Below, in pieces: positions 1 to 13,800 of a DNA stretch of 64,000 nucleotides (its first letter is position 1; each line of letters starts with the position of its first letter). The notes under the pieces were generated by a model. That model was not told the origin of the DNA and made no database searches. It saw only the letters and a program-made list of their open reading frames with translations. The DNA lies in contig WPIO01000002.1 of NCBI GenBank assembly GCA_009760855.2, positions 3,020,501-3,084,500 of the forward strand, in the 5' to 3' direction. A program made the translations under genes and the position numbers. The stretch comes from Cristatella mucedo (Eukaryota; Bryozoa; Phylactolaemata; Cristatellidae).

Positions 1-3000
1 CACGTAGGCCAACTCTGCTTGCCTTTAGCGCTATATAACTCAAAATCAAGGCTGGTGCAGCACCAGAAGATAATAAAACGATCAGAAATAACTGAAGAAT
101 ACGAACACCATAAAAGAAGACAAAACATAAATAACGAAGATAGAGTCTCTTGGGGCTGTTAAGGAAGCAAATATAATAACAAATCATCTACGTGGTACAA
201 AGACGTCCGAGAAGCCCATCTCGAGTGCGCTACCTCAGCTGATGTAAAGATTATTTAAGGATTGATATGAAAAAGAAAAAATAGGAAGATAAGAAAACCA
301 GAAATATTGCCCTTTTCTCAGACCTTGTGCATAGATTCTTTTGTTTTTTAATTAAGCCTACAACTATTCTAGCCATGCCTTCAAGTTGGGTCCTCCAGAC
401 AGTTCAGAAATTAGGGGTACAGTATAGGCATGGCTGTGGGAACTGTGGGAACGTAAAATCAAGGCTATTGATAGTAAGTTTTAAAATGCACAAGCAAAAG
501 ATTTGCATGCGGGAATCCGTCTTGCTGTCACTTCACGATTGACAAAATGCTATTAAAGTTCCACACTGTCCGACTTCTTCTTAGGTAGAGTTGGCCCGCA
601 ATTGCTTAGCCGTCTATCTCTCGAGTCATCTGTCTCCATATGATTGTGTCCTGGTGATTTACTTAGTGCTGGCCATACTCGTTAAACACTTGGCATAATT
701 GTATGTGGTTCAATAGAAGGCATGTGGTTGGCATGCATAAACAGATAAGCGAGCTCGCGTACAATGAAGGCCTGGGCCGCACTGCCGACGTACTTTGGTA
801 GGAGCCATTCCTGACATTGTTAGATTGTCTTGAGAGCCAGGTTAAACGTAGGTCCTGAGCATATTCGGCATACTTGCAGCTGATTTAATTGATGGATGAT
901 CCCTTGGCCTGGGAGAGAAACATCCGGCTCCTGGATGCAGCTCGATGCTACTCGTATCATTGGTAGTCTTAAGGAGTCATAACATCGGCGGAGCTAAGAA
1001 GCCAGTACGGAAGACCAGCGATTATTATCCCACTTAAATCATGCTGGTCTTGGCGCTGAAGTTAGCAGATCGGATGCCGTACTTCTGTTAAAGCCGTTCT
1101 GACACACTTTTTTCGTATACGTATGCGATTATAGCCAGAACCGTGGGCAATGTTGTGGGGCTGCGAGTTTATCAGCTGTGTGAGGTAATCAACCTACTGT
1201 ATGGAAAATCTAGTTATGAGAGGACGACAGTGAGGGCTCATAAATAAAGCACTCATGATAAATGTAAATTTGAAGGCCGCGGGGAAGTTCTTGATCAGCA
1301 AGAGAAAGTAGATACACATCTTTCTACGTTTACTCGACGTCGCAGTGTCACATCGCAGATGTTTAGTGGTTCCTGGAGTAGACTCGCATGTCCTTTTGCA
1401 TTTGAATGGAACAATAACTTTCTAGCTGTGAAACCGCGTGATACTTTTGTTAAGCACTAACAATGGTCTCTGCAGTAAGAGACCGTGGCTGGCAATAAGT
1501 AGCCTGCTAGCTAGGCTCTCCGAACGCCACGATCGACTTTTACGATAAGGGATTTTCCTTTCTCGGCTATTCAATCTGTAGCTTGCTAAATTCGTGAGAT
1601 TCCCGTACTTCCAGAATCTTGGTACCGGCCGTGAGCTTTCCAGCGATAGCCCAGCATCTGCGTTGTGGTAACGCAGGGCTGCCATCTTGCTCCAGCGCGA
1701 CTAAGCGAACGAGCTGCTGAAACATAGGGGTCAGTGCATCAGTGCCGGCAATGGTGGCGGTCAGTAATGTCGGAACCTGACGACGTCAGTATCCGGTTGT
1801 TTGTACGGAATATTTATGTAATAGGGCTGATACTTTGGAGAGTATATTCATTTGATGTTCTATTGCAACTAGGTTGGTTGTTAAAGACTTTTTACCTTTT
1901 CACTGCATCGGACGAACTGACAGACTACGCAAATTATAGAGGTTGATAATTCGACACCTTTAAATATCTGTATTCGCGAAGCCGTTCTTCACAAGAAATG
2001 TTTGTGATATTCTAAAAATAGATATAAGAACAATTTACCGAGTGTTCAGTGACCACTCATTTCTGGTAACTGCTGTGCAGGGGTCTGTTTCAATATGGCT
2101 GACGCCGTTCGTTAAAGGCGTACAATCTCTAGATCAAGGTAAACAAAAAGGTGTCTTAAAGCACCCAAAAATTACGTCGTTGGACCGTACTCTTGCTTTT
2201 GATGCAGAACGAGAATTTCTGATTGCATGCCTGTAAACGGCAGTTTTCTACATGCAGATGAAGCCGTTAGATCTTGGTGAGGAATCTTCTATAAGGATTC
2301 ATACCCCCGTTCGTGAAAAATGGCTTATCAATTGGGCTCACGGGAAGATTTCTAAGGAAAAAGCACCAAGATATCTTCTCAGGCGCTGGTAAGTCTAGAC
2401 TTTTCTTCTTGCATAGCAGCAAATGAACTCAAATAGTGCGACCGGGTACCGAGCAGCGGGACAACGGATCCTGCCGTCAGAGCCCATTGCCGCCAGTCTT
2501 GACACTGTAGGTTAAATGGAATCATCAGAACGAGTGTTAAAAGAATTCCTCGCGACTTCTTGATAGGAAAGCAAACTTTCCCGCGTAGCCTTAATACAGC
2601 CGGTCGCCTGCAGCCAACGCTTCAGCACTAACGAGTCGAAGTGCGTGGCACTAAATGGCTTTGTCACGAGGGCTCGCGCTATGTACGTGAGCTTTACGCG
2701 AAACTTTCAGCCGCTAGAAGGGTCTTGATCCGATTTCGCTGTACGACTGAAAGACGGTCGGGAATCGTAGGTGGCAGCGACCTCGCGGTGACCTACGAGG
2801 TAAGCCAGATATAATGTAAATGGTGAGTTAAGGGGTTCACGTAGCGGATTAGCGAATCCACTAAGTCAAATGTGTGGACGTGAATTTAGCTGGAATGGTA
2901 AGCAAATAGCTTTAACTTCACTGGCACAACATGGCAGGATGTATGCTGTGGAAAGCAAGAGCAAGGTAGGGCAGCGGGTTCGTTCCGCCTGAGAACAAAT

Positions 3001-4432
3001 GCCGTTAGTCACTCAGGTGGCGCGCGTCCTGTGCGGACTCTGTGCAGTCCGATATACTCGAACCTTAGATTCTGCTGGTCAGTCCCAGAAATTATAGTGG
3101 ACAACCGCCTACAGGGCAAATGGGACCGAGGCCGAGAGGCAGAATCCATCGACACATTCGCACGGGCACCAGCACAAAGCACCGCAAGCGGTAGCTGGTT
3201 CGTGTGGTGAGGGGCCGCCAGTTTTCATTCTGAAACCCCCAGTGTTGAGGATGAGCCTCGACTACCGTTCCTTGAACCTCAGCGTTCGGCTATAGATTCA
3301 CGAGGGCATTTACCAGAGGATTCTACCGCAGCTCCCCCCCCCCCCCCGACGTCTGGCGCAGCTGGATGCGCCGCCGCATCTAGCTTTTAGCCGAACAAAC
3401 TGCTGTCGGAGTTGCCGGGACAGGTGGACGTCCGGTGGAGACGGCGATATGTCGTTGCTTTCAATGAGTCATTCTACTTTGCTTTGCAATTCCCGCCGCT
3501 CATCCGACCGCGACGCCGGTGCTTGTAAATAAATTTAGCGATGGCTGCTCGCCTAATTCTTCCTCACATTTTCTTCACCTGAGAACCGCATGCAAATGAC
3601 CTAGGGGCGGCCTCTAGAGCCACGGTGATACGCAAAACTACCCTCCTCAAACGAGCAACCCTAATCACGAATCACCTTCACGATCCGAGTCAGCACAGGA
3701 TAAGCGGCATTGCAATCGTGAAGTCTCAACACCGTGCGGCAGAAAAAATAAATTGTGGTCATATCTGTACGTTGCTTTACGCCTCAGCGATGCGATTAGG
3801 GTGTATCGACCTAACTGGTGATGCCAGTGGTATCCAGCAGACATACAACCTTTTTTAAGTGTAAAAAATAAAACGGTACGAGCAAACTAAGACATAGCTC
3901 GCAGATATCTGGGCTACTGTGTTTAGAAATGAGCGTTGCTTTGATGACTAAGTTTATATCCAGCCTTTGAAAAATTATGGCGAGTCGAGCAAAGGCAATT
4001 TTTCTGGGCGGCTGCTACATCACTGCACTGCCGGTCGCTGCGAGAACCAATCCGATCAATCTAGACATCTCGTCTGCGAGCGCACGTGTCAGCGAGCCAG
4101 CGCAGAAAAGACTCGGCGGCCTGCTTCCGCTCGGTATTGCGATAAGGGAGATCCAGCGCTGCAGGATAATTGATGCCGATTCGTAATTGCCCCGTCAATG
4201 GGTCTGGCCGCACGGGCCTGCGGTGAGGAAACAGGCCGAGCCCGCCACCGCCTCAATTAGATTCCGGCTCCAGTCCATCCGCCAGGGATGCCGGGTAATT
4301 CAATAGACGCCGCTGCTGCCGGCCGCGCCTCGCTCGCTTCCTCCTTTGTACCGCCACATCAAAACTTGGCGAGCCCCCTACGAGCGCCACGGCGACGATC
4401 AACCGGGAAAGTGGCGGCAGAGGACCGCGACA

Positions 4433-4476
4433 GTCTGGCGACCTCAGTCGAAGCGTCTGGCGACCTCGGTCGAAGT
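4433..4476 (+). repeat. 22-bp tandem duplication
   Basis: gtctggcgacctc(a/g)gtcgaagc occurs twice with period 22 in a GC-rich stretch without a recognised gene. Confidence 0.8.
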
Positions 4477-4932
4477 CTCACGAATTGTCGCTCGAATCGC
4501 CGGCCAATCGTAGGCCAACTAGAGCCGACTTTTTCGCGGCATCGAAGCCACTCGAAGGCGATCGTTCGAGCGCAGAGTCTGTCGCCCATTCGCCCGCTCA
4601 GCAAGTGCCGCCGCTCGGTGCTTTACGAAGCTGCTTATTTCACCACACAGGCAGCGAACTTTGCATCCAGCCTCAGCACTTCTGCACGGTCGCTCTTATT
4701 TCCTCTTTCGAAATGTCACGAGTGAGTGATGATCCCGGCTCAAAGGGGCTGCAGCTCCGTTTCCTAGGATGGCGGCGTGCCCTTTCAGCCTTCAAGCCTT
4801 CTCCACTATTGGGCGATAGCGAGGTTCGGTTCTTCCTTTAAAAAGGTTGTTTCTCTCACTAAATATTCTCCCGCTTGGCTTATGGATGGCGCAAGCTCTA
4901 GATGTCGCCCTGATCGGAAACTCCCCACCGAC

Positions 4933-4990
4933 CATGCGCATACGAGTGAGTAGCTGGCATACATGCGCATACGAGCGAGTAGCTGGCACT
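4933..4990 (+). repeat. 29-bp tandem duplication
   Basis: catgcgcatacgag(t/c)gagt followed by agctggca occurs twice with period 29. Confidence 0.8.
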
Positions 4991-5629
4991 GCAGCGTAGC
5001 TGTATTGTGGCTGCTTCGCCTTTTTTTCTGAGCTGCCCCACTCACTGCAGTCAGCTCTCTAGGAGTATTGCCGCTTTATTTGCAGTGTATCATTAGTATC
5101 TCGTTAGTTTTTCCTATACGCTTGTTAAGATCTTATCTTTAGGTTGGTTTATCAGCTTTTCAAGTTGCAAAAGCAGATGCAAAATCTGAAGCATTTCTTG
5201 CTTAACAATTTGTCACCGGACCGCGGCCACGATTCATCTCAGCAGAGGTAGGTCGGTTTAAAGCTCGAAGTGTGAGTTGCATATCCGCTTAGAGCCTCTG
5301 CTTGTCGTGGATAATTCTGCACCTCCACTGACCGACTAGCTTTGTCAACCAAATTATCGATTTTTATCATACTTCAATTACTCAATAAACGAGGTTTCCC
5401 TTTGCGGTCCGCCGAAAATGGGCATTAATTATACCATTCGGTGGTAGTAAAATGAAAAGATAAGTAAAAGCGGCGGCGCGGCCATTTCTCTACTCTGAGC
5501 CGCCGTTCCCATGCGAGCATTCACTGGCCTTTTCCCAGGCTGCGCCGCTCGAACGAAGCCAATCAGGCTTTCGAGTGCTCCGGATAAGTTATCAGCATAA
5601 CCGGCGTAATCAGGGTCCCCGTGATTCGT

Positions 5630-5866
5630 CCTTCATGTGCTTATGTGTGCTGACACTGTGCATGCTGCCACTAACCACATTTGCATGCCGACCCTGTGCA
5701 TGTCACCCCTAACCATGTTATTCATGTTGTTTGTTTATCAAGCATGATGTTACTCACCATTCAATTGCATTTCCCTTTGCAGCAAATGTAAAGCGCCTAG
5801 AAAGAGATTGAGTTCTCTGAGGGCGCTTTATCAAGTGTATTATTATTATTATTATTATTATTAGTT
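5630..5866 (+). repeat. LINE family A 3' UTR and tail
   Basis: tgcatgctgccactaaccac, then gcaaatgtaaagcgcctaga, gattgagttctctgagggcg and (ATT)n. This is the best-preserved plus-strand copy of the family A 3' end. Confidence 0.8.
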
Positions 5867-7264
5867 TTTATTGCGTGTTAGAGCTACAGACGCAGATACG
5901 TGCATAGTACTGCTTTGGAAGTGGGTGCTCAATAATTGGTTAGGGGGCTAAAAATTGAAAGGGGCGAGCTAAATCTTAGGCGCCACCGGGCCAGCCAATC
6001 CTTGTCTATGCTGGATATAAACGGGTAGATGTTTGAGGTAGGTAAGAGAGATTCGAAACCTCTGACTCGCTCATGCCAGGTCTCATTTTCCTATTATGAC
6101 TTGCGTACCGCCACTCAGTCACTTACTCTCGTTCTTCCATTCACCCGACCGAGTACTCTGCCCGACAACTTCTATCTCTAGAACTGACAGCCCTACGGCG
6201 TAGGGTGGGGGACTACCAGGCTGATGCAGCCCAGGCCTAGATTTTCCTTGCTAGAAGAAAAATTTCGCCAATCAAATCTTTATGGCCTGTCGTACGGATG
6301 GTCGGTCAAGTTAAAGGTTCGACCCTCGAGCTTAGGAACTCTGGTTACGCCTCTAATTGCCACAGAGCCAGTAGAAGACATCGGAGAGTTTGGAAAGAAA
6401 GGGAAGATGGCGTCTTACCTTGGGAGTTGGATTCACCACTTCCGTCGTCGTTAAATCGCAGTCGCTCACTAACTGCAATTGTAGCACACCGGAATAAGTA
6501 CAAGCACTTTTAAAAGATCTGGGTCACAGGCCAGAAGTAAGGTGCTCGCTTCAAAACCCAAGTCGTGGGTTCTATTCCTACAGGAGGCCATTTTTTATGG
6601 CTTGGCACAAGCTGTGTGGAATCTGCCGAGGCTCTCCTGCGGCTCTATGCAGTTGGAAATGAGGCAATTTCGTGAATCGGCCGAACTTGTTACAGCTCGG
6701 TAAGAGTAGTCATGGTTGTAGACAGACCCATACAAGCGATTCGCTCTCATACCAATGACTGGAGGTGAACTCCTTTTTTTTCTAATGGAGCCAAGTTTTA
6801 CTTTGACAAGCGGACGAAAATGAGCAAATGAATGATAATGGAATGCTACATAATTGATGAAGGTTAATTGTCTCTTGTCACGCTCGTTCCTTTTCCAGGA
6901 AGAAGTATTTCCGGGTTTCGAGAAACGAGTCTCCGCGGCTTTGCTTGACGAGATAGGCTTGCTTATGTGCTCTCGTGAGGTTTTCTTCTTTCACAAGAAG
7001 ACCGAGTTGGTAGTGCACACAAAGAGTTCGCTAAGCTTGGCTTGGATTCCACGACGAACCAAGGATTCTCCGGAACATAAAAGCAGCGGTTGAAGCGCGG
7101 CTGCAAACAAACGCTAAAAGAAGCGGCCACACGGTGGCTGATGTTGTGCTTCTGCTGCTGCTGCTGCTGCTGCACGTGCGGGTCAGCAATGCCTATAGAT
7201 CATGGACGATCGGATCTCGGATGTGGCGATTATTCAGAGACAATCTCAACTAAACCGAGCCAAG

Positions 7265-7275
7265 TTTATTTTATT
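7265..7275 (-). other. Overlapping polyadenylation signals for the MET-like gene
   Basis: Two overlapping AATAAA hexamers on the minus strand (7265-7270 and 7270-7275) lie about 217-227 nt past the stop codon, giving a compact 3' UTR. Site use is inferred. Confidence 0.6.
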
Positions 7276-7491
7276 GCTACTAATGAAAATAAAACAAAGC
7301 AAAATACCTCGCTCTAACTCGTGCTGTAACAAACGAACCATCAATGTATGTTTGCTGCATGTTTGCTGCACTTGCACCCCCGGCCCGTCTTTTCCGCCTT
7401 TTCCACCATCCCACGCACGACAGGCAAAGGCTGCAGGCCCAGGCTAGCTCGCACAGCTGTGGCACGCTGCATAACCTCACGACTGATAGTT

Positions 7492-7654
7492 TTAATCTGG
7501 GTCTTCATCCGCGGTTGAAGGTACGAGCTTGTAAACGTTGGCGTATCGAGCTTGCAAACCTTCGTCCAGCAGAGCAGACACCGAGTGCGCTATCTGCGGG
7601 AAATCTGGACGGAGATCTGCCTCAACGTTCCAGCATCCGGTCATGATAGAGTAG
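7492..7654 (-). CDS. MET: MET-like exon 18: kinase end, C-terminal tail and stop
   Basis: Residues 1312-1365 and TAA. Acceptor tttgctttacag. It carries the final kinase helices ([12 protein letters not shown]), then a short tail, [18 protein letters not shown]. Tyr1349 and Tyr1353 sit where MET has its two docking tyrosines. Confidence 0.95.
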
Positions 7655-9662
7655 CTGTAAAGCAAATTAGCTGCACAGTAGTCGAATGCTGGCAAAATGG
7701 CCCCCGGGACAGAGTCGCCTCGTCGAATTTCTCCGAGATCTGCACTTAGATAGCGTGCACTGCACTCACAGCTCGTCTGGGCAGTACGATGGTTGATTCA
7801 ATCTTCGCCCGTCGCTCAGGTACGCCAGCACTTCCCAGTTGTCGACTTCAGGGTACGGATGCAGACCTCGCGTTAGCAGTTCCCATAAAAGGACGCCGTA
7901 AGACCACTATACGCACAGGTTGGTTAGTTTACAGAGCCAGAACTGAAATATTGAAGCTATGCGAATGCGGCACTGAGGAAACTATACCAAGCCGAACTTT
8001 TGCTCCAGAGGCGAGTGCAACCGTTGCTAACGCAGCACCGAATAACTACCTGGGCTAAATGGTTCGCGACGTAGTTGTACTCGAGCAGGATACAATCTAC
8101 TAGCAAGTGGGAGGGAATTTTTTCACCATTGGCCCACAATTCATACAATAAAGAGAGTGTGGGAAGCACTGCCGAACCGGAAGAACGTCTTTAAAATTGA
8201 CAAATATTAAGTAGCTGCAAAACCAACCTCAAAAGACCATCAAGACTATCAGTAGAGTAAATAAACATGGCTGATCTACAATCACAGAGAACGTGTGTTC
8301 ACAATTCCTGTACAATCCTGGACAGTAAAAGTAGTTTGCCAAGAATCTTAAATCTTAGGAAAGGTCAAATTTGTGACCAGGCCCCCCAAAGGCTTCACAA
8401 AGCAACAGACTGCCACTAGGCAGCTATCTGCTCCAGACAGCTGCCTAGGCTGCCAGGTTACTAGGTTACGATGCCGTACGTTGGAGAGGCTTCTCACTAT
8501 TTTCTAGTTCCCTTGGCAACATTTCTCAACTTTGCTGGCTGAACTAATGGGACAGGTCTACCGATATTTTAAATTATCTTTTAGGGTGGAATTACATGAG
8601 TACAGGAAAGAAAACTCCGGCAGTTACTAGATGTGCAGCTCTTCATTTAAAAATGCTTAAACCATAAAAAAATTCTCTGTGAAATCACGGAGAAAAAGTT
8701 TATCTTATTGCTACTTCTGATTTCGTCTTTTCTGAATAGCAGTGCCGGAGTTTCGATTTTTGATGTGCCCTAAGTGGCATGCTTGTAACAATGATCTTGA
8801 AGATAAATACGCTCTTGTCAACAAGCAGACATAAATCAAATAAAATGAGTATAAGTACAGCCAGCTGCTTCAAAAGCCTCACATACCGGCAAAAGTGCCT
8901 TGGCGGTTATCGCCCTACTTTCGAGCAATGAACCATTGACGGATAATGAAGTACTGTAGGATTCAAACCCGCGAGCTCGGTAGCGAAGTTCGACATCCTT
9001 ACCCCCGGGGCTAAGACCTAAGGGTATCTGAAAGTAAGCAATAGTCTACAAGTTTTGCACTAAGTACAGTAAGGAAGAATGCTGATTGCAGAAGCTTTAT
9101 GTTCTAGCCTCGCCCTACGGAGAGCTTTGGCAGAGTGCTTCCCAGAGGCCTTTGTCCAAGTAAAAATGGCGCCTCCTAGAGACACTATTCTAGATAATGA
9201 ATAAGTGATATCATGGCAGTGCAGTGCCTGAGAGGAAACAGAGAAAGATGCTACAGCTTGGACGATATCATCTGTGTTTTGATGCCAGAAAGCAAGTGGC
9301 ATTTCTTGGCCTATCTCTAAGCAGCACGTATTGTAGAATACTTACGATATCTGACTTTAATGAATATTTCCGATGCAGCAGACTTTCAGGTGCCATCCAT
9401 TTTATGGGAAGTTTGCTATCCTTATCGACGGAGCAGTAGTACTGTGCCTCGTATATGTCTCTCGACAGTCCAAAGTCGGCTATTTTAATAGCCATGCCCG
9501 CCGACAACCTGAGGACAGCCAAAGTGAACCTAGCGTCTGGTCTTTTTGCATGCATTTGCAGATTCTAATAAATCATTAGTGGCAAATGATTTGCTTGGAT
9601 TTGCAAAAAAGCTAACGTGCCATCATGAATGACCTATGCTATTAATAACAAATCACATGCGT

Positions 9663-9713
<51 letters not shown>

Positions 9714-10818
9714 CACACACACACACTCTCTCTCCAATGTGCATATGTCCCCTTTACTGCCAGCTATAATAATAATAATAATAATAATAATAACACAATT
9801 GATTAAGCGCCCTCAGAGAACCCAATCTCTTTCTAGGCGACTTACGTTTTCTGCAAAGGAAGTATGATATTAAATGGTTGGCTTTGCTTTGGTTATCACA
9901 TTACCTATATATCTCTCGATGTTCACTTTTAATTATTCTGCTTGATTGGTATGGTCTTATGGCTACAGACAAGTTATAACATGCCACAAAGCCGGATCAA
10001 ATTTTAAACTAAGTCTTGCCAATATCTAATGATCCCGCAATCGCAAAGCATGTCGAGCACCTGATCTTTAAACTCCCATCATCACATGTGCTGCAACTCA
10101 AGCTCGTCTGCGTCTGAGGATAGATGCGATAAGCACTGTGCCATGAACTTAGCATTTACCTACCCACATAGTCTTTGTGGCTTTGTGGAGTTGCAGACAG
10201 AGATACATACATACATACATGCATGCATACATACATACCTGAGCCTAGGTGAACACAAACAGATTGCTGCTCAACAATGCACCTGAACATGCGGATGCTG
10301 CTGGAAGTGAGCTTGATACCTAAAGTACAGCTTTTCTGGGCTGTTTCATGACACGAGGTGGGACTCAAGCAGTGAAAACGGCCGGAGCTAACCCTGCAGG
10401 CATTCTTTATCTCGTTTTTCATACATGCTTTTCTCCTCACTCTGCTCATTTCCTCTTGTGTTTGTGCACGATGCATTCCAGTACTTACATGCAGTTCCTG
10501 GCAGCAAGGTCTCGATGAACGTACTTCAAGTTCTGAAGGTAGTTCATGCCTTCTGCAATCTCCAAACCGTACACAATGAGCTGAAGCACGGTTGGATGCT
10601 GGATGGAAAAAAAAGAGAAAATGCCAGCAGCAGTCGGTGACCTTTGGTGTCACTGCTATCTAGACTGCCCATTCCGGTCAGTGCTACACACATATACAAG
10701 TGTTTGTGCAAACATATACAAATGCCCACTCACGGACACACACAAACACAAAATCTCTCTCTCTCTCTCTCTCTCACTCTCTCTCTCTCGCTCTCTCTAT
10801 ACACACACGCACGTTCGC

Positions 10819-10882
<64 letters not shown>

Positions 10883-13800
10883 CCCGAGTTATGCCTGCAT
10901 CAGATGGAAAACGAGTATCTGCACTTGTGTGGTATTACAGGTCTAATAAAAGAAATATGCCAAGCAGCTACACGATTAGAAAACTCAGCCTATCATGCTG
11001 GCTTCTAGGCCACACCTTCACCAGTCTTCCATACATTTTCATGATGCTAACCGCAGCACGCGGTCATCATTGTGTGGTGCCGGTTCTGACCTATATGTAG
11101 CAGACAGCAACCAAACTCACGTTAGAGCCGTCGCGTAGGTACGTCAGCAGGTCACCATGTGCCATTAGCGGTAGCACGACAAGTGGCAGCACAGTATCAT
11201 CGAACGCTATCCCGGTCAAGGATAGCACATTGGGATGGTCAAAGTCTTTCATAAGCAGCGCTTCTTCGAGGAACCGCATGACGTCCCTCTGCGTTCTCTG
11301 TGGACCTTGAGTAAAGCAATGCCATGGCTTGGACAACTGCTGCCAGGGCCATCAGTGTGCTATCGGCTACATGAGAGCGCTGCTGGCTGCCGAGCTTGCT
11401 TGGTTGGCAGAGATCACTATCGCATCGAGAGTACTCTACCACGCAGTGGCAGACCTGGGCAGACAACCTGCTAATCGTGACTGGACGGTGCCTGTGACCC
11501 GGCAGCCATGGAAGTAAATCGTACATGGAAGTAAATCGCGCAAGCATCAACGAATGAGTGGAAATGATTTGCCTGTCAGTGTCTCGGCCAAAGCAGGAGG
11601 CCAGTGTCGGCAAGGCATAGCAGGCAGAGACGGCCGCTGGTGATAGACACATGTGAATATCTTACTTCTAAGAGTCTTGATTGCCACGTCCACGCTTTCC
11701 CCTTGCTTGGCAAGCCGACCCTTAAAAACGCAACCGAAAAAACCTGGAACGAAGACGGCAACACAGCACCTTGAGGCGACCACGTGGGGGGTGCGAGTGA
11801 CAAAACTTATGCACCGAGGACACCAGTACGCGTTTCTCAACGCATCCGAACTAAGGAGATAGATGCTGCCAGCTCAGGCACATAACAGAAGCATTGAACG
11901 AAGATGCAACCATCGCCTGCTTCCAATGCAGTCAACCAGTAGGCCAAGCAGTAGGCCTCAGCAGCCACCCCATCTCTGAGCTAGCCTCTTGTTGCAGCAC
12001 TGTAACAGCGAGACTACGCAACTGTAGAGAGTGACAGCCGAGCGAGAAAGCACTGTAGATATAATAATAATAATGCACTTGATAAAGCGCCCTCAGAGAA
12101 CTCAATCTCTTTCTACGAACTTTATATTTGCTGTAAATGGAAATGCAATTGAATGGTGAGTAATATCGTGCTTGATAAACAAACAACACGAATGACATGG
12201 TTAAATTTGCACGGGAAGCAGGGGGAGCAGCTAAATAACTACAATAGCCACCAGGCAGCCGGGCCATCAGATGTGTAGGCTGTGTTCCAACCCCTTTAAG
12301 TAAGTAGTGGATGAACAGAATTAGACTTGGCTCACTCACCATCCTCCAAACTGAATAGAACCATCCGAGTAACAACGACCTGCAATTGACTGACCGATCA
12401 CCTCAACTACTACTGGGCCAGTAGTAGTCAAGCTCAGGCTTTTGCTCTGGATCGCCACACCCTGCTAGGATGTGTGGGTCACCCACAAAGATACTGGGCG
12501 GATATAACCAGATCTACCAAGGCCTTGTAAAGTCAACTGTCGACATAGCCGACATTTATCTGTAAAGACGTGGCAGATCGACCGTGAGATAAGTTGAAAC
12601 GATGTCACCGCACCTCACTTTGTTAAAAGAATATGTTTTCGTGCAAAGGATCATTCTGCACACTTACCTCTTCCTATTTCTTGTTCGAAAACGATGTCCG
12701 CATGAGCCAAAAGCTTTCCCAACTGCTGAAGCTTCATTAGACGATCCGCTGATAAAAGCGGCTGGTGTTCATACGCTAGAAGCAAATGTCCTGTGTCAGC
12801 AATTCCCAGCAGATTCCATGGCATCCCAAAAGTCTCACACCGCCCACCACCAAGATGGGATTGAGTGAGCACAAACAGAAAGACTAGTCGAAATGCATGT
12901 CACCCTCACCGGCGCTCATGTTCACGACCACAGGTCAATGCCACCTTGCTCGGAGAGCCTGCTAAGCATGTGGTTGCGTACTTGTGAATGTGCATGCTCA
13001 TGTATGCGTGTGCATGCGTGTTTGCGTTTGTGCTTGAGCTTGTGTGTAGGCGTGTGTGTGTGTGTGTGTGTGTGCCGCGCGCGCGCACAGGCCTGTGTGT
13101 ATGTGTGTGTAAGTGTGCTTGTGTGCCTATGCATGTATGGCTGCGTATGAGTGCGAGCACATGGCTGCGCCGGCCTCGTGGCAGCGTGCATGGGCCCCTA
13201 TATGTGCGCACATGCACTCGTAAGCGTGTGCAAGCTATCGCCTGGCACACTCAGTCATTCGGGTACAAACCCTACGAATGGCAGGCACAGAGCGGCACAC
13301 TTGGCTCCTTCAAATCACATTCCGGTCACGGCAAGAAGTTTTCAGCGAAAGCGATCCAACCGGGATGCTCCGAGCAGTCCGCTCGAAAGACGGCTTCTGC
13401 ATAGGCCTCAGGCTCTCACCATCGTTGAGAAGCAATGGCACGACACTGCCGACTCCTCCAACAGTGCTGACGCTCGAAGCCGTGCTGGCTTCCCTGGTTC
13501 GAAGCGCCTCCGCATCGTTTGATGCTCCATTGCCTTCTTTGCATTTGCGACCAGCAATGATTCCAACTGCAGCTATTCCGATCATGAGAAGCACGATGGT
13601 GGCACATAGTGCCGGGACAAATGCCGGGCTGTAAGCCTCCGGGTTTGAGCTCTCGAGATGCACCCCGGAGGCAGAAGCAGAAGCAGCAGAGCCTCGCTCG
13701 TCGGCAGGAGGTGCCAGCGACACGAAACCAGCCTCGTAAGTCTGGCCATCGACAGTCACAATGAGCTGGATCGTAAGATCGAGGATGACTCAAAAGGAGC

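Larger units (their letters stand above)
1..7264. other. Region without a recognised gene
   Basis: Only short chance-like ORFs are present. 1-3900 is mostly unique, with a C13 run at about 3336-3348. 3960-4870 is GC-rich with overlapping ORFs of up to 145 codons that match nothing I know. Retroelement remnants occur at 5630-5866, and a tRNA-like head is seen near 6510-6600. A (CTG)n run sits at 7150-7172. The MET-like gene ends just beyond. Confidence 0.6.

Noticed and set aside
4288-4841. Overlapping ORFs of 145 and 118 codons on the plus strand and 81 on the minus strand
   Set aside because: They overlap in a GC-rich stretch with low stop density, show no recognisable motif and have no supporting splice context.
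8945-9035. Possible tRNA gene on the minus strand
   Set aside because: A- and B-box-like blocks are present but no acceptor stem pairs; it looks like a SINE head.
10603-11100. A 165-codon ORF rich in Ser-Leu and Thr-His
   Set aside because: It is a translation of the (TC)n-(AC)n microsatellite; the same holds for the His-Thr and Cys-Val ORFs at 12906-13404, 14219-14657, 22709-23098 and 40740-41031.
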